64,000 bases of DNA from Methylotenera sp. (GTDB lineage Bacteria > Pseudomonadota > Gammaproteobacteria > Burkholderiales > Methylophilaceae), in the NCBI GenBank assembly GCA_021732365.1, contig JAKFVD010000003.1:100505-164504 (forward strand). Direction: 5' to 3'. Positions 19,160 through 29,100 of this stretch are shown here, in pieces; position 1 is the stretch's first letter; each line of letters opens with the position of its first letter. Made by a program: the position numbers and the translations under genes. The notes under the pieces are model-generated. The model had not been told where the DNA came from. It did no database searches and was given only the letters and a program-made list of their open reading frames with translations.

Positions 19160-19930
19160 TTGCTTAAAAAAAGTGATTTTATTATTCCCGATTGGCCAGC
19201 GCCTGCCAATGTGCATAGTTTGCAAACCACACGAAATGGCGGTGTAAGCACTAGGCTTTTTGCCAGCTTAAATTTAGGTAATCATGTGCAAGATGATCCT
19301 TTGCACGTTGCGCATAATCGCCAATTGTTGAGTCAATTTGTACCATCTGAGCCCGTTTGGTTGAATCAAGTGCATGGCGTAGAGGTTGTAGATGCGGCTA
19401 TTGCCGATTGTATACCTAGTGCCGATGCCAGCTTTACCACGCGCCATAACACGGTTTGCGTAACCATGACGGCGGATTGTTTGCCAATATTGCTGTGTGA
19501 TACCGCAGGCACTGTGGTGGCCAGCATTCATGCGGGCTGGCGTAGTTTGTGCGATGGTGTGATTGAAGCAACAATTGCAAAAATATTAACATCAACAACG
19601 GTTAAAGCGGTTGATTTAATGGCTTGGTTAGGCCCTGCAATTGGGCCAACTGCATTTGAAGTGGGCAGTGAAGTCAGGGCGCAATTCATCGCAAAAGATG
19701 CGCAAGCAGAATCTGCTTTTCAGCCCAAAGGTAATGAAAAATGGCTAGGCAATATTTACAGTGTTGCCACCCAGCGGTTAAATAATTTAGGCGTTAATCA
19801 AATATACGGCGGCCAGCAAGAACAATTTTGCACAGTAAGCGACAGCGCACGTTTTTTCTCATTTCGCCGCGATAATGTCACTGGCCGTATGGCGACGATG
19901 ATATGGCTAACAGCAAATAAGCTGGTTTAG
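19160..19930 (+). CDS. pgeF: Peptidoglycan editing factor PgeF (multicopper-oxidase/laccase-like domain)
   Basis: A 256-residue YfiH/PgeF protein. The metal-site residues are seen in MTADCLPILL and in HAGWRSLCDGV. The family is linked to purine-nucleoside phosphorylase/adenosine deaminase activity and to removal of mis-incorporated Ser from peptidoglycan precursors. The start is TTG at 19160, fixed by the GGAAGGAG ribosome site 8 bases upstream. It follows rluD as in most Proteobacteria. Confidence 0.94.
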   Translation: MLKKSDFIIPDWPAPANVHSLQTTRNGGVSTRLFASLNLGNHVQDDPLHVAHNRQLLSQFVPSEPVWLNQVHGVEVVDAAIADCIPSADASFTTRHNTVCVTMTADCLPILLCDTAGTVVASIHAGWRSLCDGVIEATIAKILTSTTVKAVDLMAWLGPAIGPTAFEVGSEVRAQFIAKDAQAESAFQPKGNEKWLGNIYSVATQRLNNLGVNQIYGGQQEQFCTVSDSARFFSFRRDNVTGRMATMIWLTANKLV

Positions 19931-19961
19931 TTTATAATGCGCAACCTTTATTACTGTTACT

Positions 19962-19991
19962 TCAATTGCTTAAGCATCAATTGCTTAAAGC
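19962..19991 (+). repeat. 15-base tandem duplication in the ZIP gene leader
   Basis: Two adjacent near-identical copies (TCAATTGCTTAAGCA and TCAATTGCTTAAAGC). Each contains a palindromic GCTTAAGC-like core. They lie 18 bases before the ZIP start and downstream of a TATAAT at 19933-19938, so they could be regulator sites or a leader structure. No regulator is identified. Confidence 0.5.
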
Positions 19992-20008
19992 TTAATTAAT
20001 TGCCACTC

Positions 20009-20908
20009 ATGACAACTCCTGACTTTTCTGTTTTGCTTTGGATTGTATTATTCAGCCTATTAGGCGGCGTGCTCAGCGTAGCAGGCGCGGCTTTGGTTGC
20101 GCTTAATATCAAAAAAACGGCCGTTCCCATGTTGATTAGCTATGCGATTGGCGCAATGCTGGGTGCCGTATTTTTAGAGATTCTGCCGCACGCTATTGAA
20201 GTTGCTGCTAGCCCAAAACAGATGACAGCCACGGTGCTGTTTGGAATATTATTATTCTTTGCTTTAGAGAAGTTAGTATTGTGGCGCCATTGCCATGGTG
20301 ATCACTGCGAAGTGCATGCGGTACATACGGCAGAGGAGTGTCCAGATCCACAAACAAGCCTCAGTCCAGCGGATTCAACAGTTACTAAATACAAAGCGGT
20401 AGCAGTTAAACAACCCTCAATTAATATGCACCCACAACATCATAGTCATGACCACGATCGTGGCAGAAGCGGCATGATGATTATGATAGGCGACACTTTT
20501 CATAATTTTGTAGACGGTATTTTGATCGCCTCAGCTTTTATGGTGGATATTAAATTGGGTATCGTGACTGCGATTGCCATCATTGCGCATGAGATTCCGC
20601 AAGAGGTAGGCGATTTTCTGATTCTGCTGCATTCTGGTTACAGCAAAAAACAGGCCTTTATTTTTAACTTAGTCTCTAGCCTAGCCACCGCAGTGGGCGG
20701 GTTTATTGCCTATTTTGCCTTATCGCATGTGCAAACCTGGGTACCAACGATTTTGGGTTTAGCCGCTGCCAGCATGCTTTACGTGGCTGTAGCGGATTTA
20801 ATTCCTAGCTTGCATAAACGCACTGAGTTGCGCGCAACCATTTCACAACTTGCATTAATAGCTTGCGGTGTTGCGTCTATTTTTCTTGTTGGCCATTTTT
20901 TAGAATAA
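20009..20908 (+). CDS. ZIP family divalent metal transporter
   Basis: A 299-residue inner-membrane protein with about eight hydrophobic helices. The metal-translocation motifs of ZIP proteins are present: HNFVDGILI in helix IV and IAHEIPQEVGDF in helix V. A His-rich cytoplasmic loop (HCHGDHCEVHAVH, then HPQHHSHDHD) would bind metal, most likely zinc. The ATG at 20009 is preferred; a TTG at 20000 would add three residues. It is followed 15 bases later by rimO. Confidence 0.9.
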   Translation: MTTPDFSVLLWIVLFSLLGGVLSVAGAALVALNIKKTAVPMLISYAIGAMLGAVFLEILPHAIEVAASPKQMTATVLFGILLFFALEKLVLWRHCHGDHCEVHAVHTAEECPDPQTSLSPADSTVTKYKAVAVKQPSINMHPQHHSHDHDRGRSGMMIMIGDTFHNFVDGILIASAFMVDIKLGIVTAIAIIAHEIPQEVGDFLILLHSGYSKKQAFIFNLVSSLATAVGGFIAYFALSHVQTWVPTILGLAAASMLYVAVADLIPSLHKRTELRATISQLALIACGVASIFLVGHFLE

Positions 20909-20923
20909 AGCGATTTTATCTGT

Positions 20924-22279
20924 ATGAAAACATTAATACTTAACCCTAAAAATCAACCAAAAGTTGGCTTTGTTTCACTTGGCTGCCCCAAAGCAGGCTC
21001 AGATGCCGAGCGCATTCTGACGCAGTTGCGCGCAGAAGGTTATGAGATTTCGGCTAGTTATGAAGACTCTGATTTGGTGGTGGTGAACACTTGCGGCTTT
21101 ATTGATTCTGCCGTGCAAGAGTCACTAGATGCGATTGGCGAAGCGATTAATAAGAATGGCAAAGTGATTGTGACTGGTTGTTTAGGTGCTAAAAAAGGTG
21201 TTGTTGAAGCCGCTCATCCAAGCGTTTTGGCGGTGACTGGCCCGCATGCGCTAGAAGAAGTGATGACGCATGTGCACGCCAACTTGCCTAAACTGCATGA
21301 ACCATTTATTGATTTGGTGCCGCCGCAAGGCATACGCCTGACGCCTAGCCATTACGCCTATCTTAAGATTTCAGAAGGCTGTAATCACAGATGCAGCTTC
21401 TGCATTATTCCTAGCATGCGTGGCGATTTGGTGAGCCGCCCGATTGGCGAAGTGATGAACGAAGCGGAAAACTTGGTGAATGCGGGTGTTTCTGAGATTT
21501 TAGTGATTTCGCAAGACACCAGTGCTTATGGCGTTGATGTGAAATACCGCCCAGGCTTTTGGAATGGCCGACCAGTCAAAACCCGTATGACAGAGCTTTG
21601 TCAAAGTTTGAGCGAGTTGGGTGTGTGGACACGCTTACATTATGTGTACCCTTATCCGCATGTGGATGAAGTGATACCATTGATGGCAGATGGCTTGATT
21701 TTGCCGTACCTAGATGTGCCATTTCAGCATGCTAGCCCAAGAATTTTAAAAGCCATGAAACGCCCAGCGCACGCAGAGAATAACTTAGCGCGCATCAAAG
21801 CCTGGCGCGAAATCTGCCCTGATATTACCGTGCGAAGTACTTTTATTGCCGGCTTCCCTGGCGAAACCGAAGACGACTTCAAAATGCTGCTGGATTTCTT
21901 AGAAGAAGCGGAATTAGACAGGGTGGGTTGCTTTACCTATTCAGCGGTCGATGGCGCAAAAGCCAATGAGTTGCCAGACCATGTGCCACAAGAAGTAAAA
22001 GAAGAGCGTCTTGCAAGATTTATGGAAGTGCAAGAGCGGATTAGCGCAGCAAAACTTCAGGCTAAAATTGGAACGATGCAAACAGTGCTGGTTGATGAGG
22101 TTAATGCATTAGAAGATGGTACATTTGAGGCAATAGGCCGCACTAAAGCCGATGCGCCAGAAATTGATGGGGTTGTCTATATGGAAGATGCTGAGGGTTT
22201 AGCGCCAGGGGACTTTGTCGAAGTTGAGATTTACCATGCAGATGGTCATGACTTGTGGGGCGGGCCACCAATAAGTTAA
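20924..22279 (+). CDS. rimO: Ribosomal protein S12 methylthiotransferase RimO
   Basis: A 451-residue methylthiotransferase. N-terminal MTTase domain Cys residues are at 21, 57 and 86; the radical-SAM CxxxCxxC (CNHRCSFC) is at 153-160; a C-terminal TRAM domain ends the protein ([16 protein letters not shown] onward). It adds a methylthio group to the conserved Asp of S12. The [12 protein letters not shown] start and the DLWGGPP end match RimO rather than MiaB. Confidence 0.97.
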   Translation: MKTLILNPKNQPKVGFVSLGCPKAGSDAERILTQLRAEGYEISASYEDSDLVVVNTCGFIDSAVQESLDAIGEAINKNGKVIVTGCLGAKKGVVEAAHPSVLAVTGPHALEEVMTHVHANLPKLHEPFIDLVPPQGIRLTPSHYAYLKISEGCNHRCSFCIIPSMRGDLVSRPIGEVMNEAENLVNAGVSEILVISQDTSAYGVDVKYRPGFWNGRPVKTRMTELCQSLSELGVWTRLHYVYPYPHVDEVIPLMADGLILPYLDVPFQHASPRILKAMKRPAHAENNLARIKAWREICPDITVRSTFIAGFPGETEDDFKMLLDFLEEAELDRVGCFTYSAVDGAKANELPDHVPQEVKEERLARFMEVQERISAAKLQAKIGTMQTVLVDEVNALEDGTFEAIGRTKADAPEIDGVVYMEDAEGLAPGDFVEVEIYHADGHDLWGGPPIS

Positions 22280-22386
22280 GTGGTTAAAAGTGTGCTTAAT
22301 TTTAGATTTAATAAATATCGAAATCTTGCTTTACAAAAGCTAGGCAGAAATTTATACAATTTTAACCTAGTTGAATGAAGATTGAA

Positions 22387-22626
22387 ATGCATATGGAGGA
22401 TTACTTCGCGCTCAAAGCATCCTATGAAGCTATGCTAGACGACAGAAATTTTTTAATCCATCAGTTTAGTGAGAGTTTTAGCTTGAGTTCTGTTGAGAGT
22501 AGCCAATAGGCAATCAGTCACTTAGATGACATGCGGAAAAAACATTTGCCAGCAATGATAAATTTACAAGATATTGTTAAAACTTACTTAGAAATGACTA
22601 AAGATATTCCGCAGTCGTTTGATTAG
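22387..22626 (+). pseudogene. Stop-interrupted small gene of unknown family
   Basis: Reading from the ATG at 22387 gives 40 codons (MHMEDYFALKASYEAM, RNFLIHQFSE) to a TAG at 22507; the same frame continues as plausible protein (HLDDMRKKHLPAMINLQDIV) to a TAG at 22624. The amphipathic composition on both sides of the stop and the RNFLIHQF motif, reminiscent of the R-N-x-L-x-H-x-F signature of some toxin and HEPN-like families, suggest a decayed gene or fragment. The resemblance is short and unproven. Confidence 0.5.
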
Positions 22627-22864
22627 TTATCTTTTCGCCACCTTATATCTGCCGCTAAAGCCGAAAGCGCGGCAAAGGGGATAGCAAGTCAAAACCAAGT
22701 GAAATTTCACCGATAGTTGTATTTAGCCAACCTTTTATTCTTCTACTTCGTCATTCCCGCGCAGGCAGGAATCCGTTCAAGGTCAACTTAAGATAAATCT
22801 TACTGTGATTAATAATTGGTGCTGGCATAGATCCCCGCTTAAACCATTTCGCAAGAATGAATAA
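22627..22864. other. Non-coding stretch with palindromes, including a CATTCCCGC-type extragenic repeat
   Basis: No coding frame is seen. It holds a hairpin TGCCGC...GCGGCA (about 22650-22673), a perfect 12-base palindrome GTGAAATTTCAC (22699-22710), and an inverted repeat ATTCCCGC-GCAG-GCAGGAAT (22753-22772, one mismatch). The last matches the CATTCCCGCG-CAGGCGGGAAT element dispersed in many beta/gammaproteobacterial genomes. Together with the broken gene upstream this looks like a degraded insertion region. Confidence 0.6.
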
Positions 22865-23213
22865 TCAAGCAGCACTAAATAAATCAGGCAATATCGGCGC
22901 TGGCCTTTGGCTGTCAGCGCGCTCTTCTAAAAAATCAAAAGTAAGCGGACAACGCGTTGGTTTTTTTACGGCTTTTCGGCGTTTTGGTGTGCGGGCTTCT
23001 AGGTCGATATAAGGTGTTTGGCTGATTCTTACATAGCCTGAACTGGATAATTTCTGTACGGTAGTTTCAAATAAACTGAGTGGATTGTCTATGTTTTGTA
23101 GCGTGACAACTTCACCCGTAGTGCCTTTAGCTTTTGTTACTTTCAGTACGTTGTACATGACCAATTTAGTAGCGGTTTGTTTGCCGTAGATTTCACCTGT
23201 TTGTATTTGCAAG
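22865..23213 (-). CDS. Conserved-looking hypothetical protein
   Basis: About 115 residues with no family I recognise. The N-terminal part is beta-rich (VMYNVLKVTKAKGTTGEVVTLQNI), followed by a basic segment (ARTPKRRKAVKKPTRCPLTFDF) and an acidic/proline-rich end. The TTG at 23213 has GGAG five bases upstream; the ATG at 23239 has no ribosome site. No signal peptide or membrane segment. It sits beside a decayed region, so it could be accessory. Function unknown. Confidence 0.55.
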
Positions 23214-23329
23214 GTTGCTCCAAAAGGGCTATAGAACATTCGTTAAAAATAATAGTACAATTAAGTTTAAATAAAAGCAATTAAGTGTTTGATTGCACTC
23301 ATTTACCGATTGACTAGGTGGACTAAAAT

Positions 23330-24106
23330 ATGCAGGCTGAATTTAAAAAAAATGGGTATGTATTCATCAAAAGCTTCTTCTCTCAAACTGAGATAGATGC
23401 TTTAGTTGCCGATATAAAAGAAGCTTCAGCGACCAAAACGGGTGATGATGTTTTAGATAAAGGCAACTTAAAATTTCATGCTTTAATCATGCACCGTAGC
23501 GAAAAATTACGCACTTTTATTTCGCAGCCCAAAATTGTTCAGTTTTTAAAACAGTTTACTGGCCCTGATATTTGGGTAAGGTGGGATCAGGCAGTTGAGA
23601 AGAAACCAGGGGCCGGTACGTTTCCTTGGCATCAAGATAATCAATATAGCCAATTAAAAGATCAACATTTTCAGTTTTGGATTTCGTTAACCACGATGAC
23701 TGCTGATAATGGTGGTTTATGGGTGGTGCCTGGTAGTCATAAAGGTATGTTGAAATACGAGGTTGATGACAATCATGTTTCATACAAAGGTGATGTGAGC
23801 AATGCGGAGTTTATTTCTGCTGAGGCTGGCGATGTGGTGTTATTTTCATCTTTTTTATTACACTCAACTACGCCTAATATTACGCAAGATAGTCGATGGG
23901 CGTATGTAATTGAATATATGCGTATGGATAAAATGGATCCTTATATTGATTCGCCGCATTTGGTTATTGCAAAAAATGGACAGACGCATCTGGAATATCT
24001 GAATCGCTTACCTAGCCAAGATTATTGGATGAACCGTATCAAATATTTTCATCTTAAACAAAAAATTAAGTCGGGATTGAAAGGTATAAAAAACGCGGTA
24101 TTCTAA
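23330..24106 (+). CDS. Phytanoyl-CoA dioxygenase (PhyH) family Fe(II)/2-oxoglutarate-type oxygenase
   Basis: A 258-residue jelly-roll oxygenase. The iron-binding facial triad is visible: H101 and D103 in WHQDN and H178 in FLLHSTTPN, with a 2-oxoglutarate-binding Arg at 189 (SRWAYVIEY). The family hydroxylates small organic acids, ectoine or secondary metabolites; the substrate is unknown here. An A8 tract lies at codons 6-8 (23345-23352). Its last four bases overlap the 3' end of the convergent tetR gene. Confidence 0.88.
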   Translation: MQAEFKKNGYVFIKSFFSQTEIDALVADIKEASATKTGDDVLDKGNLKFHALIMHRSEKLRTFISQPKIVQFLKQFTGPDIWVRWDQAVEKKPGAGTFPWHQDNQYSQLKDQHFQFWISLTTMTADNGGLWVVPGSHKGMLKYEVDDNHVSYKGDVSNAEFISAEAGDVVLFSSFLLHSTTPNITQDSRWAYVIEYMRMDKMDPYIDSPHLVIAKNGQTHLEYLNRLPSQDYWMNRIKYFHLKQKIKSGLKGIKNAVF

Positions 24107-24735
24107 GTTTTAGGGTTTATGCGGCGCAAGTTAATGTGTGATTTAATCAACATTTTCGCTTGGTATCTAAATCGACTTCCATCCGCATCTTTTACCCACA
24201 TATGCAACAATCCACTAAAAAATAAGTGCGTGTCTAATGCTAGTTCGTGGGGTGTAAATATCGGGATTAGTAGGCTTTGCTCTTTAGCACGCTCATAAGC
24301 AAGCTGAATTTTTTCGGTAATATTGGAACAGTTATTTAAAATCTGTTGCAATACAGTGGCAAATTCATCGACATATTCACACTTAATCATCATGATTTCA
24401 TAAATTTGTCGCATTTCAATGTTTTCATTGAGTTCATTAATAGTGTCGCACAAGCTATCTTCAATTTGTGTAAGCGGGTCAGTGTCGTCTGTTTGAGTAG
24501 CCAGAGTGTCATACATGCGATCAATTAAAGGTAGAAATGCGCGGTCGCGCAGGGCATAAAAAATATCAGTTTTATTTTTAAAATGCCAATATACCGCGCC
24601 ACGTGTCACTTGCGCCTCTAAGGCAATATGCTCAAGCGTAGAGCGGCTGATACCGCGTGTTAAAAACACGGCTCTTGCCGCATCAATAATGCGTTGCCTT
24701 GTTAGTTCAGCATCTTCTTTCGTTTTTCTAACCAT
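24103..24735 (-). CDS. TetR/AcrR family repressor of the adjacent RND efflux operon
   Basis: A 210-residue regulator. The N-terminal helix-turn-helix (STLEHIALEAQVTRGAVYWHFKNKTDIFYAL) is that of AcrR/TtgR-type repressors and the C-terminal ligand domain has matching length. It is divergent from the RND operon, and a 24-base AcrR-like palindrome lies in the shared promoter region, so it most likely represses the pump and perhaps itself. Confidence 0.93.
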   Translation of the reverse strand: MVRKTKEDAELTRQRIIDAARAVFLTRGISRSTLEHIALEAQVTRGAVYWHFKNKTDIFYALRDRAFLPLIDRMYDTLATQTDDTDPLTQIEDSLCDTINELNENIEMRQIYEIMMIKCEYVDEFATVLQQILNNCSNITEKIQLAYERAKEQSLLIPIFTPHELALDTHLFFSGLLHMWVKDADGSRFRYQAKMLIKSHINLRRINPKT

Positions 24736-24847
24736 AATTTATTGCATTCTGTTTTAGTTGGTATCAATTAATAGTGAGCATTTTAGGTGTTAAGTTTCAT
24801 CAATTAAACTAAATGCTATATTTACAACGATTTACATAAAAAAACGG

Positions 24848-24875
24848 TTTACATACATTCTTGTTTGTATATAAT
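24848..24875 (+). promoter_or_regulatory. RND operon promoter overlapped by an AcrR-type operator
   Basis: The -35 TTTACA (24848-24853) and -10 TATAAT (24870-24875) are 16 bases apart. Between and over them, at 24850-24873, lies a 24-base near-palindrome with half-sites TACATACA and TGTATATA, closely matching the E. coli acrR operator. Bound repressor would cover the whole promoter. Confidence 0.85.
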
Positions 24876-24941
24876 ATACATCAAATAGCATTATAAATAC
24901 ATTATTTATAATCACAAAATTACTTTTACAAGGTCATTATC

Positions 24942-26156
24942 ATGTATTTACTATTGCAACAGCGTCGCCTAAAGCATTTTAATCGTTCATTTTTAACACT
25001 GGTCGTCACAACGTTTGTGGCAGCCGCCTTAGTTGCTTGTGGTAAGAAAGAAGATGCGCCTCAGCCTGCACCTCCTGCAATGACTGTTAGTTACATTAGC
25101 GCTACGCCAACCTCGGTGCCAATGAGTGTGGAAGCCGTTGCGCAAACCGAGGGCGCAAAAGAAGTGGAAATCAGACCACGCGTAGGCGGTATCATTCTTA
25201 AAAAAATGTTTGAAGAGGGCGAGTCTGTAAAAGCAGGGCAAATACTCTTTTTAATTGATCCGGCGCCATTTCAAATTGCATTGAATCAAGCAAAAGCGCA
25301 GGCAGCGGCTCAAGGAGCGCGCATTACGCAAACCTCACGCGAATCTAGTCGTTTAAAAGAATTGCTTGAGACGCAATCAGTGAGTCAGCGTGAGTATGAT
25401 AATGCGACTTCGGACGAAAGTATTTCGCAGGCCGATATGATGCAAGCGCAGGCTAATATCAAAGAAGCTGAACTTAACCTTTCTTATACGCAAGTAACTG
25501 CACCAGTTTCTGGCATTGCTGGGCGTTTTCAGTTTTCTGAGGGCGCTTTGGTGACTGCAAATACTAGCTTGCTGACTACTATTGTTCAATTATCCCCAAT
25601 TTGGGCACGCTTTAGTTTGTCTCAATCAGAAGTTGCAAGTTTAGGCGGACGTATCGATGCGGATAGCGTGTCAGATGTGACACTTATATTGTCTGATGGC
25701 AGCGAATACAGTCAAAAAGGAAAGTTAAATTTCGCTGCAAATCAAATTAACCCAACGCTGGGCACTCAAGAACTACGTGCAACGTTTAACAATGCAGATA
25801 AAGCGCTACTACCAGGACAATTTGTGCGTGCTCGTGTGACGACAGGTTTACAAGATGGTGTCATTTTAGTTCCGCAAACAGCCGTGTTAACAGGCGATCA
25901 AGGTAAATACGTATATGTAATTAATGCTGAAAATACTGCAACAATTCGACCTGTAACTGCAGGTGAATGGTATGGAAAAGACTGGATTATATTAAAAGGT
26001 TTAAACGAAAATGATAAAGTCATTGTTGATAATTTAATTAAAGTACGTCCAGGCGCTGTAGTTGAGCCACGTATTTTTGGTGAGACACCACAGCCAGCAG
26101 AATCGGCAACAACGCCAGCAGCTAAAATTAACGACAAAAATAGTGTTAAGTCTTAA
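24942..26156 (+). CDS. RND efflux periplasmic adaptor lipoprotein (AcrA/MexA type)
   Basis: A 404-residue membrane-fusion protein. Signal peptide with lipobox LVAC (Cys33), lipoyl half-motifs (VEIRPRVGGIILKKMFEEGESVKAG and VTAPVSGIAGRF), an alpha-helical hairpin with coiled-coil character (about residues 105-165) and C-terminal beta domains (VLVPQTAVLTGDQGKYVYV). It links the RND pump to the outer-membrane channel. First gene of the operon, with AAGG before the ATG. Confidence 0.95.
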   Translation: MYLLLQQRRLKHFNRSFLTLVVTTFVAAALVACGKKEDAPQPAPPAMTVSYISATPTSVPMSVEAVAQTEGAKEVEIRPRVGGIILKKMFEEGESVKAGQILFLIDPAPFQIALNQAKAQAAAQGARITQTSRESSRLKELLETQSVSQREYDNATSDESISQADMMQAQANIKEAELNLSYTQVTAPVSGIAGRFQFSEGALVTANTSLLTTIVQLSPIWARFSLSQSEVASLGGRIDADSVSDVTLILSDGSEYSQKGKLNFAANQINPTLGTQELRATFNNADKALLPGQFVRARVTTGLQDGVILVPQTAVLTGDQGKYVYVINAENTATIRPVTAGEWYGKDWIILKGLNENDKVIVDNLIKVRPGAVVEPRIFGETPQPAESATTPAAKINDKNSVKS

Positions 26157-26197
26157 GCACATTATTGGCCAATCTTTTCATTTAAGCAGATAAAACC

Positions 26198-29100
26198 ATG
26201 ACCAAATTTTTTATTACACGGCCTATTTTTGCCAGCGTTTTGTCCATCATTATTGTGTTGGCTGGATTGGCTGCTGCATTAAAGTTACCTGTTGCGCAGT
26301 ATCCACAAATTGCGCCACCAACTGTGCTGATTACGGCAACTTATCCAGGTGCCAGCGCTGATACTTTATCTAAAACCGTAGCGGCGCCTATTGAAGAGCA
26401 GTTGAGCGGTGTTGAGGGTTTGCTATATTTCAACTCTAGCGCCGACTCTAGCGGCACATTGACGATTACGGCTACCTTTGAAGTGGGTACCGATGTCAAT
26501 CAGGCCACATTTAACGTGAGTAACCGCGTGAATATTGCCTTGCCGCGCTTGCCAGATGAGGTGCGCCGTACAGGTTTGGTGGTGCAGAAACGTTCAAATG
26601 ACATTTTATTAGTCATTATGCTAACGGATAAACAGCGTAAGTATGACCCGCTTTACTTAAGCAATTACGGTACGCTTAATGTGCTAGATGAGCTTAAGCG
26701 TATTAAAGGCGTGGGTGATGCGACCATTTTTGGGGCGCAAGATTACTCTATGCGGATCTGGCTAAAACCAGATCGTATGGCTCAACTGGGCGTGACGACA
26801 ACCGATATCGCCACTGCGATTCAGTCACAAAATGCACAATACGCAGCGGGTAAGATTGGCCAAGAGCCATCACCAAGCTCACAGCAACTGGTGTATACCG
26901 TTACGGCAAAAGGTCGTCTGGTTGACCCAAGTGAGTTTGGCAATATTATTATCCGAGCCGATGGCCCAAGCGGCGTGCTGTATTTAAAAGATGTGGCGCG
27001 TATTGAGTTAGGCTCACAAAGTTATAACGTGCGTACCGCTTTGGATGGCTTGCCTGGCGTCGGTATTCCTATTTTCTTGCAAACAGGCGCGAATGCGCTG
27101 GATACTGCGCAAGCGATTAAAGAGAAAATGGCTGAGCTCAAACAGCGCTTTCCTAAAGGTGTGGATTGGGAAGTGCCTTATGACACCAGCGATTTCGTTA
27201 AATCGTCCATTGAAGAAGTGATAAAAACATTAGCCGAAGCGATGGTGCTGGTGGTGCTGGTGGTTTTTGTGTTCTTGCAAAGCTGGCGCGCAACCTTGAT
27301 TCCATTGATTGCGGTGCCGATTTCTTTAATCGGTACATTTGCGGGTTTATGGATATTCGGCTTTTCTATTAATACGCTCACTTTATTTGCGATGGTGTTA
27401 TCAATCGGTATCGTGGTAGATGATGCGATTGTTGTGCTAGAAAACGTTGAGCGGCTAATGTCAGAAGAAAAACTTTCGCCTATTAAGGCGGCGGTTAAAT
27501 CGATGGAGCAAGTATCTGGCGCTGTAGTCGCGATTGTATTAGTGTTGTGCGCTGTCTTTGTGCCAGTGGCTTTCTTAGGTGGTATTGCAGGTGAGATGTA
27601 TCGCCAGTTTGCGGTAACAGTTGCCGTTGCCGTAGTTATTTCGGGTATTGTGGCATTAACATTGACGCCAGCTTTATGCGCTATTTTATTAAAATCCGTG
27701 CATGAAGAATCCGCATTCTTTAAACCCTTTAATCGTGGCTTTCAAAAGCTCACTAATTTTTATTCTGCAACAGTAGATTTAACCTTGCATCATAAATTTA
27801 TAGGTACGCTGGTGTTTGGTGCAATTATCGCAGTAGTGGTTGTTTTGTTAAGAGTGGTGCCTGGCAGCTTTGTGCCAGCAGAAGATCAAGGCTATGTGAT
27901 CTCTGCCGTGATTATGCCAGACGGTGCAACATTAAGTCGTACTACTAAAACCACAGAAGCGGTGCGCTCTGCGATTGCTAAAGACCCAGCAGTTGCACAT
28001 GAGTTTGCGGTGAACGGATTTGACTTAATTGGTGGCGGTAATAAAACCAGCGCGGCTACCATGTTTGTGCGATTAAAAGATTGGTCAGAGCGTGAAACCA
28101 CAGCAGAGGGGATTGTTGGTAAGTTGTTTGGTATTGGCATGCAGCAGCCAGATGGAATGGCGATTGCCTTTAATCCACCCGCTATTCGCGGTTTAGGAAG
28201 CTCTGGCGGCTTTGAGGTTTATGTGCAAAGTCGTAGTGACTCTGACCCAATGCGCTTATCAGCCGTGGTGAATAACTTTATGGATGCATTACGTAAAGAG
28301 CAGCGCTTAACTGGCATTAACTCATTTTTCCGCCCGACAGTGCCGCAATTATTTGTTGAGGTTGACGAAGCAAAAGCCATTTCGCAGGGCGTGCCAGTGG
28401 CTGATATTTACGCTACTTTGCAAAGCACTATGGGTTCACTTTATGTAAATGACTTTAATAAATCGGGCCGTACTTACCGCGTGCAATTGCAAGCGGAGGC
28501 AGAATACCGCATGAAAGCTGAAGACTTAGGCAAAGTGTATGTGCGATCTAATGCAGGCCAAATGGTACCGCTGTCAGCGTTAAGTAAAGTCAGCAACATT
28601 GTGGGCGCTGAGCAGCTAGAGCGTTACAACGGTTTGCTTTCAGCCAAAGTGTTGGGTGGCGGTGCAGCTAATGTTAGCTCTGGCGATGCGATTGCCATGG
28701 TAGAGAAAATTGCGGCTGAAAACTTGCCAGACGGCTACCAAATTGCTTGGACAGGTCAGGCTTATCAAGAAAAGCGTACAGGCTCAGCCGCGATATTTGC
28801 TTTCGGTTTTGCCATCATCATGGTCTTCTTAATTTTGGCTGCGCAGTTTGAAACATGGGCCTTGCCATTAGCCGTAATTATGGCAGTGCCGTTTGCTTTG
28901 GCAGGCGCATTGTTGGCTGTGTTGATGCGCGGTATGCCTAATGATATTTACTTCCAAATTGGGTTAATTACCTTAGTCGGTTTGGCGGCGAAAAATGCGA
29001 TTCTGATTGTGGAATTTGCCAGCCAAAAAATGGAAGAAGGCATGCCAGTTGCGCAGGCCGCGCTAGAGGCGGCAAGGATGCGTTTTAGGCCGATTGTGAT

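Noticed and set aside
22640..22740. Possible c-di-GMP (GEMM) or other riboswitch
   Set aside because: The CGAAAGC-like loop and AAAGG pieces do not match the GEMM consensus, and no gene lies downstream in the right orientation.
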